A stretch of DNA of 10,933 nt, from NCBI GenBank assembly GCA_050874705.1, contig JBNMLE010000033.1:1-10933 (forward strand), given 5' to 3'. Numbering within the stretch: the first letter of the stretch is position 1; every line of letters begins with the position of its first letter. The translations under genes were made by a program, and so were the position numbers. Below, one piece after another: positions 1 to 5,938 of the stretch. This DNA comes from Fiminaster sp050874705 (GTDB lineage: Bacteria > Bacillota_I > Bacilli_A > RFN20 > CAG-826). The notes beneath the pieces are model-generated. The model made no database searches. It was not told the DNA's origin and saw only the letters and a list, made by a program, of their open reading frames with translations.

Positions 1-53
1 CAGGAGATTAACAAGGGAAGTACTAAAGATAATATAATTTTCTTATTTTTCAT
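1..53 (-). CDS. Start of a lipoprotein-like secreted protein (cut by the window edge)
   Basis: Only the first 17 codons are inside the window. Read leftwards from an ATG at 53-51 they give MKNKKIILSLVLPLLIS, and the next codon begins TG (Cys or Trp). A short lysine-rich start, a hydrophobic core and a possible LLIS-Cys lipobox are what a bacterial lipoprotein signal peptide looks like, so the protein is probably exported and lipid-anchored if the next residue is Cys. An AAAGGA ribosome site lies about 10 bases upstream, which supports this start. The terminator at 151-188 separates it from genes further right, so it should have its own promoter in 54-150, an AT-rich stretch where I could not pick one convincing -35/-10 pair. 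The mature protein is outside the window and its function is unknown. Confidence 0.55.
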   Translation of the reverse strand, partial: MKNKKIILSLVLPLLIS

Positions 54-150
54 TTAAAAATGTTCCTTTCAATATCAATAATATTAAAACAACTGGATAT
101 AAATATAAGTAGTGCCATTTGACACCCCTAATATTATTTTTTTATATAAT

Positions 151-188
151 AAATAAGAAAAAGGCGATACCATCGCTGATATCACCTT
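151..188 (-). terminator. Intrinsic terminator, minus strand
   Basis: On the minus strand AAGGTGATA (188-180) can pair with TATCGCCTT (169-161) in a 9-bp stem including one G-U pair, with a 10-nt loop, followed by a run of T and an AT-rich tail. It lies downstream of the methyltransferase remnant and upstream of the lipoprotein-like gene. It may back up the terminator at 267-294 or be the old 3' terminator of the once longer gene. Confidence 0.6.
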
Positions 189-266
189 CAAAGAAGTGAC
201 TGATTTAATTTTTTATTTTCATCTTCACATTATCATAATTGATTTTATTTCCAATAAATAAATAGA

Positions 267-294
267 ATAAAAACACCATTCGTGATGGATGGTG
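267..294 (-). terminator. Intrinsic terminator after the methyltransferase remnant
   Basis: On the minus strand CACCAT (294-289) pairs with ATGGTG (279-274) around a 9-nt loop and is followed at once by TTTTTATT. It begins 11 bases after the stop codon of the short methyltransferase remnant, so that short reading frame is neatly bounded by a ribosome site in front and a terminator behind. Confidence 0.65.
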
Positions 295-305
295 CTATAA
301 AATTA

Positions 306-440
306 TTAAGCTAGCAACGCATATTTATCAATCTCGGAAGCGACCATAATCTCATGGTTAATTCCGTCGTCCTTCAAAGCTTTCCTTTGCGAGTCAATAC
401 CAGCAAACAACTCAACAACTCTAATTTTGTTTTCCATCAT
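306..440 (-). pseudogene. N-terminal remnant of a C5 cytosine-specific DNA methyltransferase
   Basis: A 44-codon reading frame (double ATG at 440 and 437) with a good ribosome site, AAAGGAGA at 454-447. The product has RVVELFAGIDSQRKALKDDG followed by INHEI and SEIDKYA. This is the beginning of a C5 DNA methyltransferase: motif I (F-x-G-x-G, the S-adenosylmethionine loop) and the E-I-D acidic end of the next strand. Family members are usually 300-450 residues; everything after SEIDKYA, including the PCQ catalytic motif, is missing, and the reading ends LLA-stop. The second motif-I glycine is Asp here (FAGID instead of FAGIG), which should also hurt cofactor binding. I infer a dead, truncated gene, probably from a phage or restriction-modification element. 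Less likely alternatives are a retained small protein or one half of a rearranging gene. Confidence 0.75.
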
Positions 441-506
441 TTTTTCTCTCCTTTACACCATTAGGAGAATGTCTGATATTTTTGATGGGGCATAACTAAA
501 AAATTC

Positions 507-583
507 GTAATCGTTCAATCGTTGGGGTAAACGTTCAATAGTTCCTGTAATCGTTCATTTGTTAGGATAATCGTTCAATTGTT
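507..583. repeat. Four-copy 20-bp-period tandem repeat
   Basis: Four copies of a 17-base core, GTAATCGTTCAATCGTT in the first, start at 507, 527, 547 and 567 and are separated by variable 3-base spacers (GGG, CCT, AGG). TAA and CGTTCA are kept in all copies, and the GTT end is kept as well. Each core holds two half-sites of the form AATnGTT (AATCGTT twice in copy 1). A degraded fifth CGTTTCAAA follows at 586-594. It lies 67 bases upstream of the methyltransferase remnant. A 20-bp period puts all copies on nearly the same face of the helix, as in arrays of protein-binding sites or iterons; that role is inference. Confidence 0.8.
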
Positions 584-647
584 AACGTTTCAAATCTATA
601 AATCCTTATTAAAAAGGACTGCAAAAGCCCTATGAATGGCTTTCCAA

Positions 648-696
648 TGTATCAAAGTTCGAGAGTTCGAACCAACGGTAGGAAATGAACCCACGT
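648..696 (-). repeat. Decayed duplicate of the tRNA-Trp 3' end
   Basis: The minus strand of 696-679 reads ACGTGGGTTCATTTCCTA, matching 17 of 18 bases of the T-arm of the intact tRNA-Trp gene at 779-762. Further down, TTTGATACA occurs both in the tRNA terminator (734-726) and again at 656-648. The order and spacing of the two matches are about the same (offsets 83 and 78), so this is best read as an old tandem copy of the tRNA 3' end plus its trailer. An attachment-site scar left by an integrated element is the main alternative. Confidence 0.65.
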
Positions 697-702
697 AAAA
701 AC

Positions 703-734
703 AAAAAAAGTTTGATGCATTTTACTGTATCAAA
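703..734 (-). terminator. Terminator of tRNA-Trp
   Basis: On the minus strand TTTGAT (734-729) and ATCAAA (716-711) form a 6-bp stem with a 12-nt loop, followed by CTTTTTTTG. It begins 16 bases after the CCA end of the tRNA. No hairpin is visible between yqeY and the tRNA, so it may also end read-through transcripts of the potassium operon. Confidence 0.6.
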
Positions 735-749
735 CTAATGCTTCAATAA

Positions 750-823
750 TGGCAGGGGTGATAGGAATTGAACCCACGTCAGCGGTTTTGGAGACCGTTG
801 TACTACCATTGTACTACACCCCT
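750..823 (-). tRNA. tRNA-Trp (CCA anticodon)
   Basis: Read on the minus strand this is a complete 74-base tRNA with an encoded CCA end. The acceptor stem is AGGGGTG (823-817) with CACCCCT (760-754), the discriminator base is G (753), and CCA is at 752-750. The anticodon loop CT-CCA-AA places the anticodon at 791-789, so it reads UGG as tryptophan. The T-arm contains GGTTCAATTCC. A CCA anticodon, not UCA, together with TGA stop codons in neighbouring genes, argues for the standard code. Confidence 0.95.
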
Positions 824-836
824 AGACGTGATAATA

Positions 837-865
837 ATTCTATACGAATTACATCACTAATTCAA
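837..865 (-). promoter_or_regulatory. Promoter of tRNA-Trp
   Basis: On the minus strand, -35 TTGAAT (865-860), a 17-base spacer and -10 TAGAAT (842-837) lie just upstream of the tRNA. The predicted start is near 830, about 7 bases before the mature 5' end. The spacing is ideal and both boxes are near consensus. The gene can thus be transcribed apart from the upstream potassium operon. Confidence 0.65.
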
Positions 866-870
866 GAAGG

Positions 871-1293
871 TTATAAGGTTTTTGCAATTCTGTTAACAAG
901 ACCCATATCAACTTTACCATCAAAGTTTGCTTTAAAATGTTTCATTATTGATGGAATTGATTTATCTTCTAATTTATTAATTTCAGCTCTAATTTCTTCT
1001 TCTGAAAGCATTTTTGGAAGATATTTTTTAATTATTTCTTGTTGCTTATTAACAGATTCAACTTCTTCAATATTATTTACTTTTTGATAACCTTCTTTTT
1101 CTTCATCAAGTTCTTTTAAAACCTTTGTAATGATTTTAATCATATCTTGATCATTTATTTCTTTTCCAGCTGATTTCATTTCAATGCCTTGGAGTTTGTA
1201 TCTAGAAATGACGACACTTAAAACCGCTCGAGCGGACTTATCGTGTTCTTTTAATGCAGTAATATTAGCTTTTTGTAATTCATCTATTAACAT
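871..1293 (-). CDS. yqeY: YqeY (GatB/YqeY-domain) protein
   Basis: A 140-residue cytosolic protein matching the YqeY family (usually near 150 residues). These small helical proteins resemble the tail domain of GatB, the subunit of the tRNA-dependent amidotransferase that presents tRNA; their own role is not well defined. The N-terminal half is a charged helical region with the RAVLSVVISRYK pattern. YLPKMLSEEEI lies at 91-101, and the C-terminal end, GKVDMGLVNRIAKTL, is the usual family ending. The ATG at 1293 is one base after the stop of the potassium channel gene and is served by AAGGAAA in the end of that gene, so translation is probably coupled. Last gene of the trk operon, 47 bases before tRNA-Trp, with no clear terminator between. 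Family is confident; a functional link to potassium uptake is not shown. Confidence 0.9.
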   Translation of the reverse strand: MLIDELQKANITALKEHDKSARAVLSVVISRYKLQGIEMKSAGKEINDQDMIKIITKVLKELDEEKEGYQKVNNIEEVESVNKQQEIIKKYLPKMLSEEEIRAEINKLEDKSIPSIMKHFKANFDGKVDMGLVNRIAKTL

Positions 1294-1294
1294 A

Positions 1295-2875
1295 TTAAAC
1301 AGTTTCCTTTCTGAATATATCTCTTATTGTACGATAAAATGCAAAATAAATGCATATAATTTCAAGTCTTCCGGCAAACATGCCAACTGATAATATCCAT
1401 CTAATTCCCATAATATTATGCAAAGTATTATCATTTGTAAGACCAACAGATAGTCCAGTACCTGAAAGAGCACTTGCAAATTCATAGAAGCAATAAGCGC
1501 TTGAATATATTGAATCATTAGATAAAAACAATATTAATAACGAACCAACACAAAGAACGACAAGATATAAAACTGTATATCCGTATGCTTCAAATGTTTC
1601 GTCTTTACTAACTTCTCTTTCATTTCCTAAGCGATAAATATTATGTGGATGCACCATATTTTTTGGTGATAATCGATCTCTAATTGACCAATAGAAAGAT
1701 TTAAAGGCCACTACTAAACGATATTGCTTAATAGCACCACCAGTAGAACCCATACCACCACCAATAATCATACATATTGTCCCTAGGAACAATGCACCTT
1801 CACCTAAAGATTTAATTGAAGTAGCTGATGAAAATCCTGTTGTTGATAAGTGACTTATAAAATTAAACGTTCCTTCTCCAACAGCATCCCAGAAAGACAA
1901 TTCATTTTTTGAGGATGTCAAAATTGAAATTGTGAAAAGAGGAACAAAAATTATACATAACATAGCAAAAAATCTAAGTTCGCAATCTTTATATATCTTT
2001 TTAAATTTTCCTTGGAATATAAATAAATGAATAACAAAATTTGTAGCGCCTAATATCATTAATACGCAAGAAGTGATATTAATAGCTATTCCATTAATAG
2101 GCATACCAGTAATAGAATTATTTCCACCATTACTTATAATTTCTGGAATACCACCTGCATATGTTGAAAATCCACCAGTAGCAACTGCCGCGATAGCGTG
2201 GTTAAATGAATCAAATATTTCCATTCCCCCAATAAGCCAATAAGAAAGAGTTCCTAGAATGATATAACCAACATAAATAAGTAAAATCATTCGAGCGCTT
2301 TTGGCTAGATTAGGCATTAATTTATCATTATGTCCTTCAGCAGTGTAAAGTTTAAGTCCATAGCGATCACTAATAGCGGATGTTACAACAAGAACTAATC
2401 CGATACCACCAAAGAATAGAAGTAAACTTCTATAAGTTGTATAAACATGATATCCAATCGCAGTTTTTTCAAAATTAAAAATAGTTAATCCACATGCCGT
2501 ATATCCACTTGTGGATTCAAATATGGCGTCAGTAAAATTCATTTTTAATGCAGCAAAATTTTCTGTTCCCATTCCTCTTAACATAAACGGAATTGCGCCG
2601 ACAAGAATAGCAATGAGCCAAACGCAAACAAGAAGGATTGAATCTTGGAATTTCCCTAATTGTATTTTATCACGTTTAAAAATTAAAAATGATAATCCAC
2701 TACCGCATACAATCGCGGACACACCAGGAATTACAAAACTCGGCCAACATTGATATTCATTAGGATAAGGGATAAGCATTAAAAGAGGTAACAAACATAT
2801 AATCCCAACAAGGATTAAGAATATACCTAAATAACCTAAAATTAATCTATATCCGCCTGCGGTTTTTTCTTTCAT
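1295..2875 (-). CDS. trkH: TrkH/KtrB-type potassium uptake channel subunit
   Basis: A 526-residue integral membrane protein of the TrkH/TrkG/KtrB family, the K+-conducting subunit of a Trk/Ktr uptake system. Four membrane-pore-membrane repeats are visible with their filter loops: TACGL (126-130), VATGGF (231-236), STTGFS (344-349) and SGTGLS (471-476). The glycine-rich GGGMGSTGGAIK (372-383), a family hallmark, and GMFAGRLEI (498-506) are also present. Loop 1 has TACG instead of the more usual TTTG-like sequence. The ATG overlaps the stop of the upstream TrkA-like gene by four bases (ATGA), which indicates coupled translation. Partners should be the two RCK-type proteins encoded just upstream, which would gate the channel on the cytosolic side by nucleotide binding. 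Trk versus Ktr naming is uncertain; K+ (possibly Na+-coupled) transport is confident. Confidence 0.93.
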   Translation of the reverse strand: MKEKTAGGYRLILGYLGIFLILVGIICLLPLLMLIPYPNEYQCWPSFVIPGVSAIVCGSGLSFLIFKRDKIQLGKFQDSILLVCVWLIAILVGAIPFMLRGMGTENFAALKMNFTDAIFESTSGYTACGLTIFNFEKTAIGYHVYTTYRSLLLFFGGIGLVLVVTSAISDRYGLKLYTAEGHNDKLMPNLAKSARMILLIYVGYIILGTLSYWLIGGMEIFDSFNHAIAAVATGGFSTYAGGIPEIISNGGNNSITGMPINGIAINITSCVLMILGATNFVIHLFIFQGKFKKIYKDCELRFFAMLCIIFVPLFTISILTSSKNELSFWDAVGEGTFNFISHLSTTGFSSATSIKSLGEGALFLGTICMIIGGGMGSTGGAIKQYRLVVAFKSFYWSIRDRLSPKNMVHPHNIYRLGNEREVSKDETFEAYGYTVLYLVVLCVGSLLILFLSNDSIYSSAYCFYEFASALSGTGLSVGLTNDNTLHNIMGIRWILSVGMFAGRLEIICIYFAFYRTIRDIFRKETV

Positions 2876-3543
2876 ACAACCTTTTTCTCTTCTTGAATGA
2901 ATGCAATTATATTCTTTTGTTCTTTTGGTGAAGAAACGATAAACAATTTATCGTTAGGTAAAATAACAGTTTGACCATTAGGGATTATGACATTTGGTTT
3001 ACGATATATGCATGAAATTGTACCAGTTTTTGGAAATTTAATTTCCATAATTTGTTTCATCGAAATAGCGTAATTTTCCTTAACAACAATTTCAGTTAAA
3101 ACAATCTTGTCATCTTCAAAAGACATCGATTTTGTAAATTTCTCAAGAGAAGATTCACTAACAATTGATGAAATAAGAAGATAAGATGAAGAAATAACAC
3201 TATCAACACCTAAGGATCTAAAAATATCAACATTTTTTGGGTTGGAAACAATACAAATACATTTTTTAGCATTATATATTTTTTTAGCTAGCATACATGA
3301 AACAAAATTATCAGTATCGTTTTCATCAAGAGCGATAAATAAATCGCAATCATCGATGTGTGCATCGCTTAAAATATTGCATTTATATGGTTCACCATAA
3401 AATACAGGAATCTTATTAGATTTTGTCAAATATTGAACTGTTTCTTTTGAAGAGTTAATAACAATTAATTTATTTGAGCGTTTTTTAAATGCTTTAATGA
3501 CATAGTCAGCAGCGTGTCCGCCGCCAGCGATAACGATTTTCAT
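2872..3543 (-). CDS. TrkA/KtrA-type K+ channel regulator (RCK_N plus RCK_C)
   Basis: A 223-residue cytosolic regulator of the TrkA/KtrA type. Residues 1-120 form a Rossmann RCK_N domain starting MKIVIAGGGHAA (G-x-G-x-x-A), and about 145-217 form an RCK_C (TrkA_C) domain ending in NDKLFIVSSPKE. In known systems RCK proteins assemble as rings under the channel and respond to NAD(H) or ATP/ADP; the C domain can bind c-di-AMP. Here the end of the second beta strand reads VIN-SS (Asn30), not the usual Asp/Glu that holds the ribose, so ligand choice may be altered. The gene overlaps the preceding one by one base (TAATG) and the following channel gene by four, so the three are translated together. 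The length is normal for a KtrA-like protein. Confidence 0.9.
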   Translation of the reverse strand: MKIVIAGGGHAADYVIKAFKKRSNKLIVINSSKETVQYLTKSNKIPVFYGEPYKCNILSDAHIDDCDLFIALDENDTDNFVSCMLAKKIYNAKKCICIVSNPKNVDIFRSLGVDSVISSSYLLISSIVSESSLEKFTKSMSFEDDKIVLTEIVVKENYAISMKQIMEIKFPKTGTISCIYRKPNVIIPNGQTVILPNDKLFIVSSPKEQKNIIAFIQEEKKVV

Positions 3544-3971
3544 TATTTGTTACCTCCTCTCATAAGAATGAATTTATCAAGTGATAATTCAAATGGATAA
3601 ATTGCATGAACATCGAGTCCACGTAAAATAGCTTCAAGATTTGGATCATCAAGACGAACATATATGTTTGGAACATTATATATTTCTCTAGCAACATACG
3701 CTAAATAAACATTCACATTATCATTTCCAGTTGTAATGATGATTTCTTTCGCAGAAGTGATAAATGCTTCTTCGAGAAGAGATAAATCTGTTACATCGCC
3801 GACAAATTTATAACCGCTAAAAGAATCAGACAAATTTTCAAAAGCGTTCTCATCTAAATCTACAACGAGAACATTTTTTCCACTCATGGAATCTCTATTT
3901 GCAATTGATGCACCGAGTCTTCCACAGCCTATGATAAGCGTTTTATTTCTAAGTATTGAATTCTTTTTCAT
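3543..3971 (-). CDS. Single-domain TrkA-N (RCK_N) potassium regulator
   Basis: A 142-residue protein consisting only of an RCK_N Rossmann domain. It has G-C-G-R-L-G at 15-20, the acidic end of strand 2 at VVDLD (Asp38/Asp40), VGDVTD at 58-63, IITTGNDNVN near 78-87 and VRLDDP near 105-110. The RCK_C domain present in its neighbour is absent, and the stop follows a natural domain end, so this is not an obvious truncation. It is the first gene of the operon and is expected to pair with the larger RCK protein and TrkH. I infer that it supplies the nucleotide-binding half with canonical ribose-binding acid residues. The ATG at 3971 is preceded by AAGGA nine bases upstream and a promoter at 3991-4018. 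Confidence 0.88.
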   Translation of the reverse strand: MKKNSILRNKTLIIGCGRLGASIANRDSMSGKNVLVVDLDENAFENLSDSFSGYKFVGDVTDLSLLEEAFITSAKEIIITTGNDNVNVYLAYVAREIYNVPNIYVRLDDPNLEAILRGLDVHAIYPFELSLDKFILMRGGNK

Positions 3972-3990
3972 ATTTCAAATTCCTTACAAT

Positions 3991-4018
3991 ATCATACTCT
4001 AATTAATTTGTTACACAA
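3991..4018 (-). promoter_or_regulatory. Promoter of the trk operon
   Basis: On the minus strand, -35 TTGTGT (4018-4013), a 16-base spacer and -10 TATGAT (3996-3991) lie upstream of the first trk gene. The -35 abuts the stop codon of the hydrolase gene (4021-4019). No terminator is visible after the hydrolase, so read-through from the upstream operon is also likely. The leader is only about 13 bases, too short for a c-di-AMP riboswitch. Confidence 0.5.
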
Positions 4019-4996
4019 TTAATGTTTTTGCAAAAAGGCAATAACCGCACTATCATACGCTTCTTTATTATCGTATCTTAAATGTGAGTGACGGCCATTT
4101 GCTATAAAGACAATTTTTTTATCTTTTGATGAACATTTATCAAACATCATCTTAGCTTCACTAGGAATAGCAAATATATCTTTTTCACCACTCAAAAACA
4201 AAACTGGAACATTAATTTTATCAACCATATCAAATGGTTTTGCTTTATATGGATTAACATGATTATATTTTTTAATTTTACTCATTACTTCCCAAATAAC
4301 AGGATAAACAGGCTTTTTTAAATCAACAATGTGTCTTTTATATAATCTATAAAATGAATAAAACATTCCATCAGCAATAAAAGAATTGATATATTCAGGA
4401 CAATCTTTATTTATTAAAGCAAGACATGCGCTTGTAGCGCCACCGCAAAGACCATATAAACAAATTGATTCATTTCCTAATTTATCGTGAAGATATTTAG
4501 CCCACATAAGAGCGTCAATAGCTTCATCTTTTCCTAATGTAATTTTGTCTCCTTCACTTAATCCATGCGCTCTAGGATCGATGCATAAAACATTATATCC
4601 GCCTTTTTTAAATGCTTCCGCATAATAGGCCCCATAATAACAAGTTTCTGTTCTTCCGGGAAGAACAATGATGGCTTTTTTAAATCCAAAATCGTAATAT
4701 TCGCCACATAATTTTAAACCAAGGGAGATTATTTCATGTTCGCTTACATTTGCTATATTTTCTTCTCTAAATTTCATTCCTTGATTGTACATATCTAAAT
4801 GATAATCAACTGATGTATCACTACAACCTCTTTCAAATTTAGAACTTTTTTGTCTAGTCCATTGGCTTAAGTAAAGCTTTTTAGCAATCTTATTAGTGTA
4901 TATTAAAGTGAATAAAAGTCCTGATAATAAAACAAGTAAGATAGCTCTCACTATTATTAGAACTATTTGATATGTTGCTAGTAATATAATGTTCAT
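4019..4996 (-). CDS. Membrane-anchored alpha/beta hydrolase with a cysteine nucleophile
   Basis: A 325-residue protein. Residues 3-33 are strongly hydrophobic (one N-terminal membrane anchor). The rest is an alpha/beta-hydrolase fold like the YqkD/esterase-type proteins: VLPGRTETCYYG (oxyanion region, 111-122), IDPRAHGLSEG (139-149), nucleophile elbow YGLCGGATSA (181-190), SGEKDIFAIP (269-278, acid Asp273) and GRHSH (301-305, base His303 or His305). The nucleophile position of the usual G-x-S-x-G is Cys184; the codon at 4447-4445 reads TGC. Dienelactone hydrolases also use Cys here, so it may still be active, but with a narrower or altered substrate range. The ATG overlaps the DegV stop by four bases, making it the third gene of the operon. 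An acyl ester or thioester substrate is a guess from context. Confidence 0.82.
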   Translation of the reverse strand: MNIILLATYQIVLIIVRAILLVLLSGLLFTLIYTNKIAKKLYLSQWTRQKSSKFERGCSDTSVDYHLDMYNQGMKFREENIANVSEHEIISLGLKLCGEYYDFGFKKAIIVLPGRTETCYYGAYYAEAFKKGGYNVLCIDPRAHGLSEGDKITLGKDEAIDALMWAKYLHDKLGNESICLYGLCGGATSACLALINKDCPEYINSFIADGMFYSFYRLYKRHIVDLKKPVYPVIWEVMSKIKKYNHVNPYKAKPFDMVDKINVPVLFLSGEKDIFAIPSEAKMMFDKCSSKDKKIVFIANGRHSHLRYDNKEAYDSAVIAFLQKH

Positions 4997-5928
4997 AATG
5001 TATCACAAATTTCCTTAAATAATTTATTTTCAACTTCGTGGTTTTCACTAATTTTAGAGCCAAAATAGAAATATGTACAAATTCCTGGACCAATATTAGG
5101 ACCACAGCATTGACCAACATTAGTGATAATCACTTCTTTAGGCTTAGCAACTTTTAATAATTGTTCTTTAAAAATATTTGCTCTTTCTTCTCTTTCTGAA
5201 TGAGCGATAAATATGATTTGATCTTCAATATTTGTAACTGTTTTAAGAAGATATTCTAAAGAAAATTTATCTGCTTTCTTTTCTCCTTTAACGGTTCCAA
5301 GAGGCATAGTTTTTCCATCAATAGTAAAATCCGCTAAAGGTTGAACGCCAATAAGCGAACCAAAGAAAGCTTTTGAAGCAGCAATTCTACCATTTTTAGC
5401 TAAAAATCTTAAATCATCAAGAACACCCATTTCTCTTAAATAATATTTTTTATCATTTGCCCATTTAGTGTTTTCTTCTAAAGTCATTCCATTGTTTTTA
5501 TTTTTCGCACATTCGATAGCTAAAAGGCCACATGCACTTGAATATTTAAGAGTGTCAATTATTTCAATTTTTCTATTTGGATAATCTTCTAAAAGAATTT
5601 CTTTATAATTATTGAAAGCGTTTGATGCACCACTTATTCCACTTGATATAGTGAAGATCATTACATCTTTCCCATCTTTTAAAATTGGTTCTATTACTCT
5701 TATAAATTCCTCATAAGTTGCAAATGCTGTTTTTACTTGTCCAACTTTCTTTTTAACAATCTTGAAAAAATCAGATGGAGGTATATTATTCCAATCTAAA
5801 TCAGCTTTAATTTCACTACCAGGAAGATAAACAACACCTTTGATATAATCTTCATAGATACCAAATCTCTTTCTAAGTTCAAGTGTTAAATCACAGGAAC
5901 TATCAATAACAATTTCATAATTTTCCAT
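4993..5928 (-). CDS. DegV family (fatty-acid-binding, FakB-like) protein
   Basis: A 311-residue protein of the DegV family (usually about 280-290). Known members bind a single long-chain fatty acid, and FakB proteins present it to the kinase FakA for phosphorylation. Visible marks: IDSSCDL (8-14), KTAFATYEEF (66-75), FTISSGISGASNAF (92-105), RFLAKNGRIAASKAFFGSLIGVQPL (174-198) and GPGICTYFYFG near 280-290. The start at 5928 is set by a strong AGGAGGT that overlaps the stop codon of the glycosyltransferase. Compared with FakB, the H-T-G-P-G motif reads N-I-G-P-G (Asn278), and the KTSQPS region reads KTAFAT. Both are lipid head-group contact regions, so the ligand may differ. No FakA kinase is encoded in this window. 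Operon position between a glycosyltransferase and a hydrolase hints at lipid handling. Confidence 0.88.
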   Translation of the reverse strand: MENYEIVIDSSCDLTLELRKRFGIYEDYIKGVVYLPGSEIKADLDWNNIPPSDFFKIVKKKVGQVKTAFATYEEFIRVIEPILKDGKDVMIFTISSGISGASNAFNNYKEILLEDYPNRKIEIIDTLKYSSACGLLAIECAKNKNNGMTLEENTKWANDKKYYLREMGVLDDLRFLAKNGRIAASKAFFGSLIGVQPLADFTIDGKTMPLGTVKGEKKADKFSLEYLLKTVTNIEDQIIFIAHSEREERANIFKEQLLKVAKPKEVIITNVGQCCGPNIGPGICTYFYFGSKISENHEVENKLFKEICDTL

Positions 5929-5938
5929 ATTCTACCTC

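Larger units (their letters stand above)
441..749. other. Gene-free stretch between methyltransferase remnant and tRNA-Trp
   Basis: This 309-base stretch holds no convincing gene on either strand. From left to right it contains the ribosome site of the methyltransferase remnant (447-454), the tandem repeat (507-583), a small GC-containing hairpin (GGCTTT 638-643 with AAAGCC 624-629), a perfect short inverted repeat GTTCGA/TCGAAC (657-672), the decayed tRNA-Trp 3'-end copy (648-696) and the tRNA terminator (703-734). No clear promoter for the remnant was found. TTGAAC inside the repeats resembles a -35 box, but no good -10 follows at the right distance. Confidence 0.6.

Noticed and set aside
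1..57. Plus-strand C-terminal tail QEINKGSTKDN ending at 57
   Set aside because: No family resemblance, and the opposite strand has a ribosome site, ATG and a signal peptide in the same bases.
195..265. Continuation of the methyltransferase as decayed coding sequence
   Set aside because: Short in-frame stretches could be read on the minus strand, but none carries recognisable methyltransferase motifs and the best one is just the terminator hairpin.
462..493. Plus-strand micro-ORF MSDIFDGA beside AGGAGA
   Set aside because: Only eight codons, the ribosome site touches the ATG, and there is no supporting context.
507..583. CRISPR array
   Set aside because: Units are only 20 bases with 3-base spacers, no 25-40 base spacers, and no cas genes are present.
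749..1087. A 112-codon plus-strand reading frame starting MAGVIGIEPTSAVLE
   Set aside because: Its start is the antisense of tRNA-Trp and the rest is antisense to yqeY; this kind of peptide is a well-known artefact of tRNA genes.
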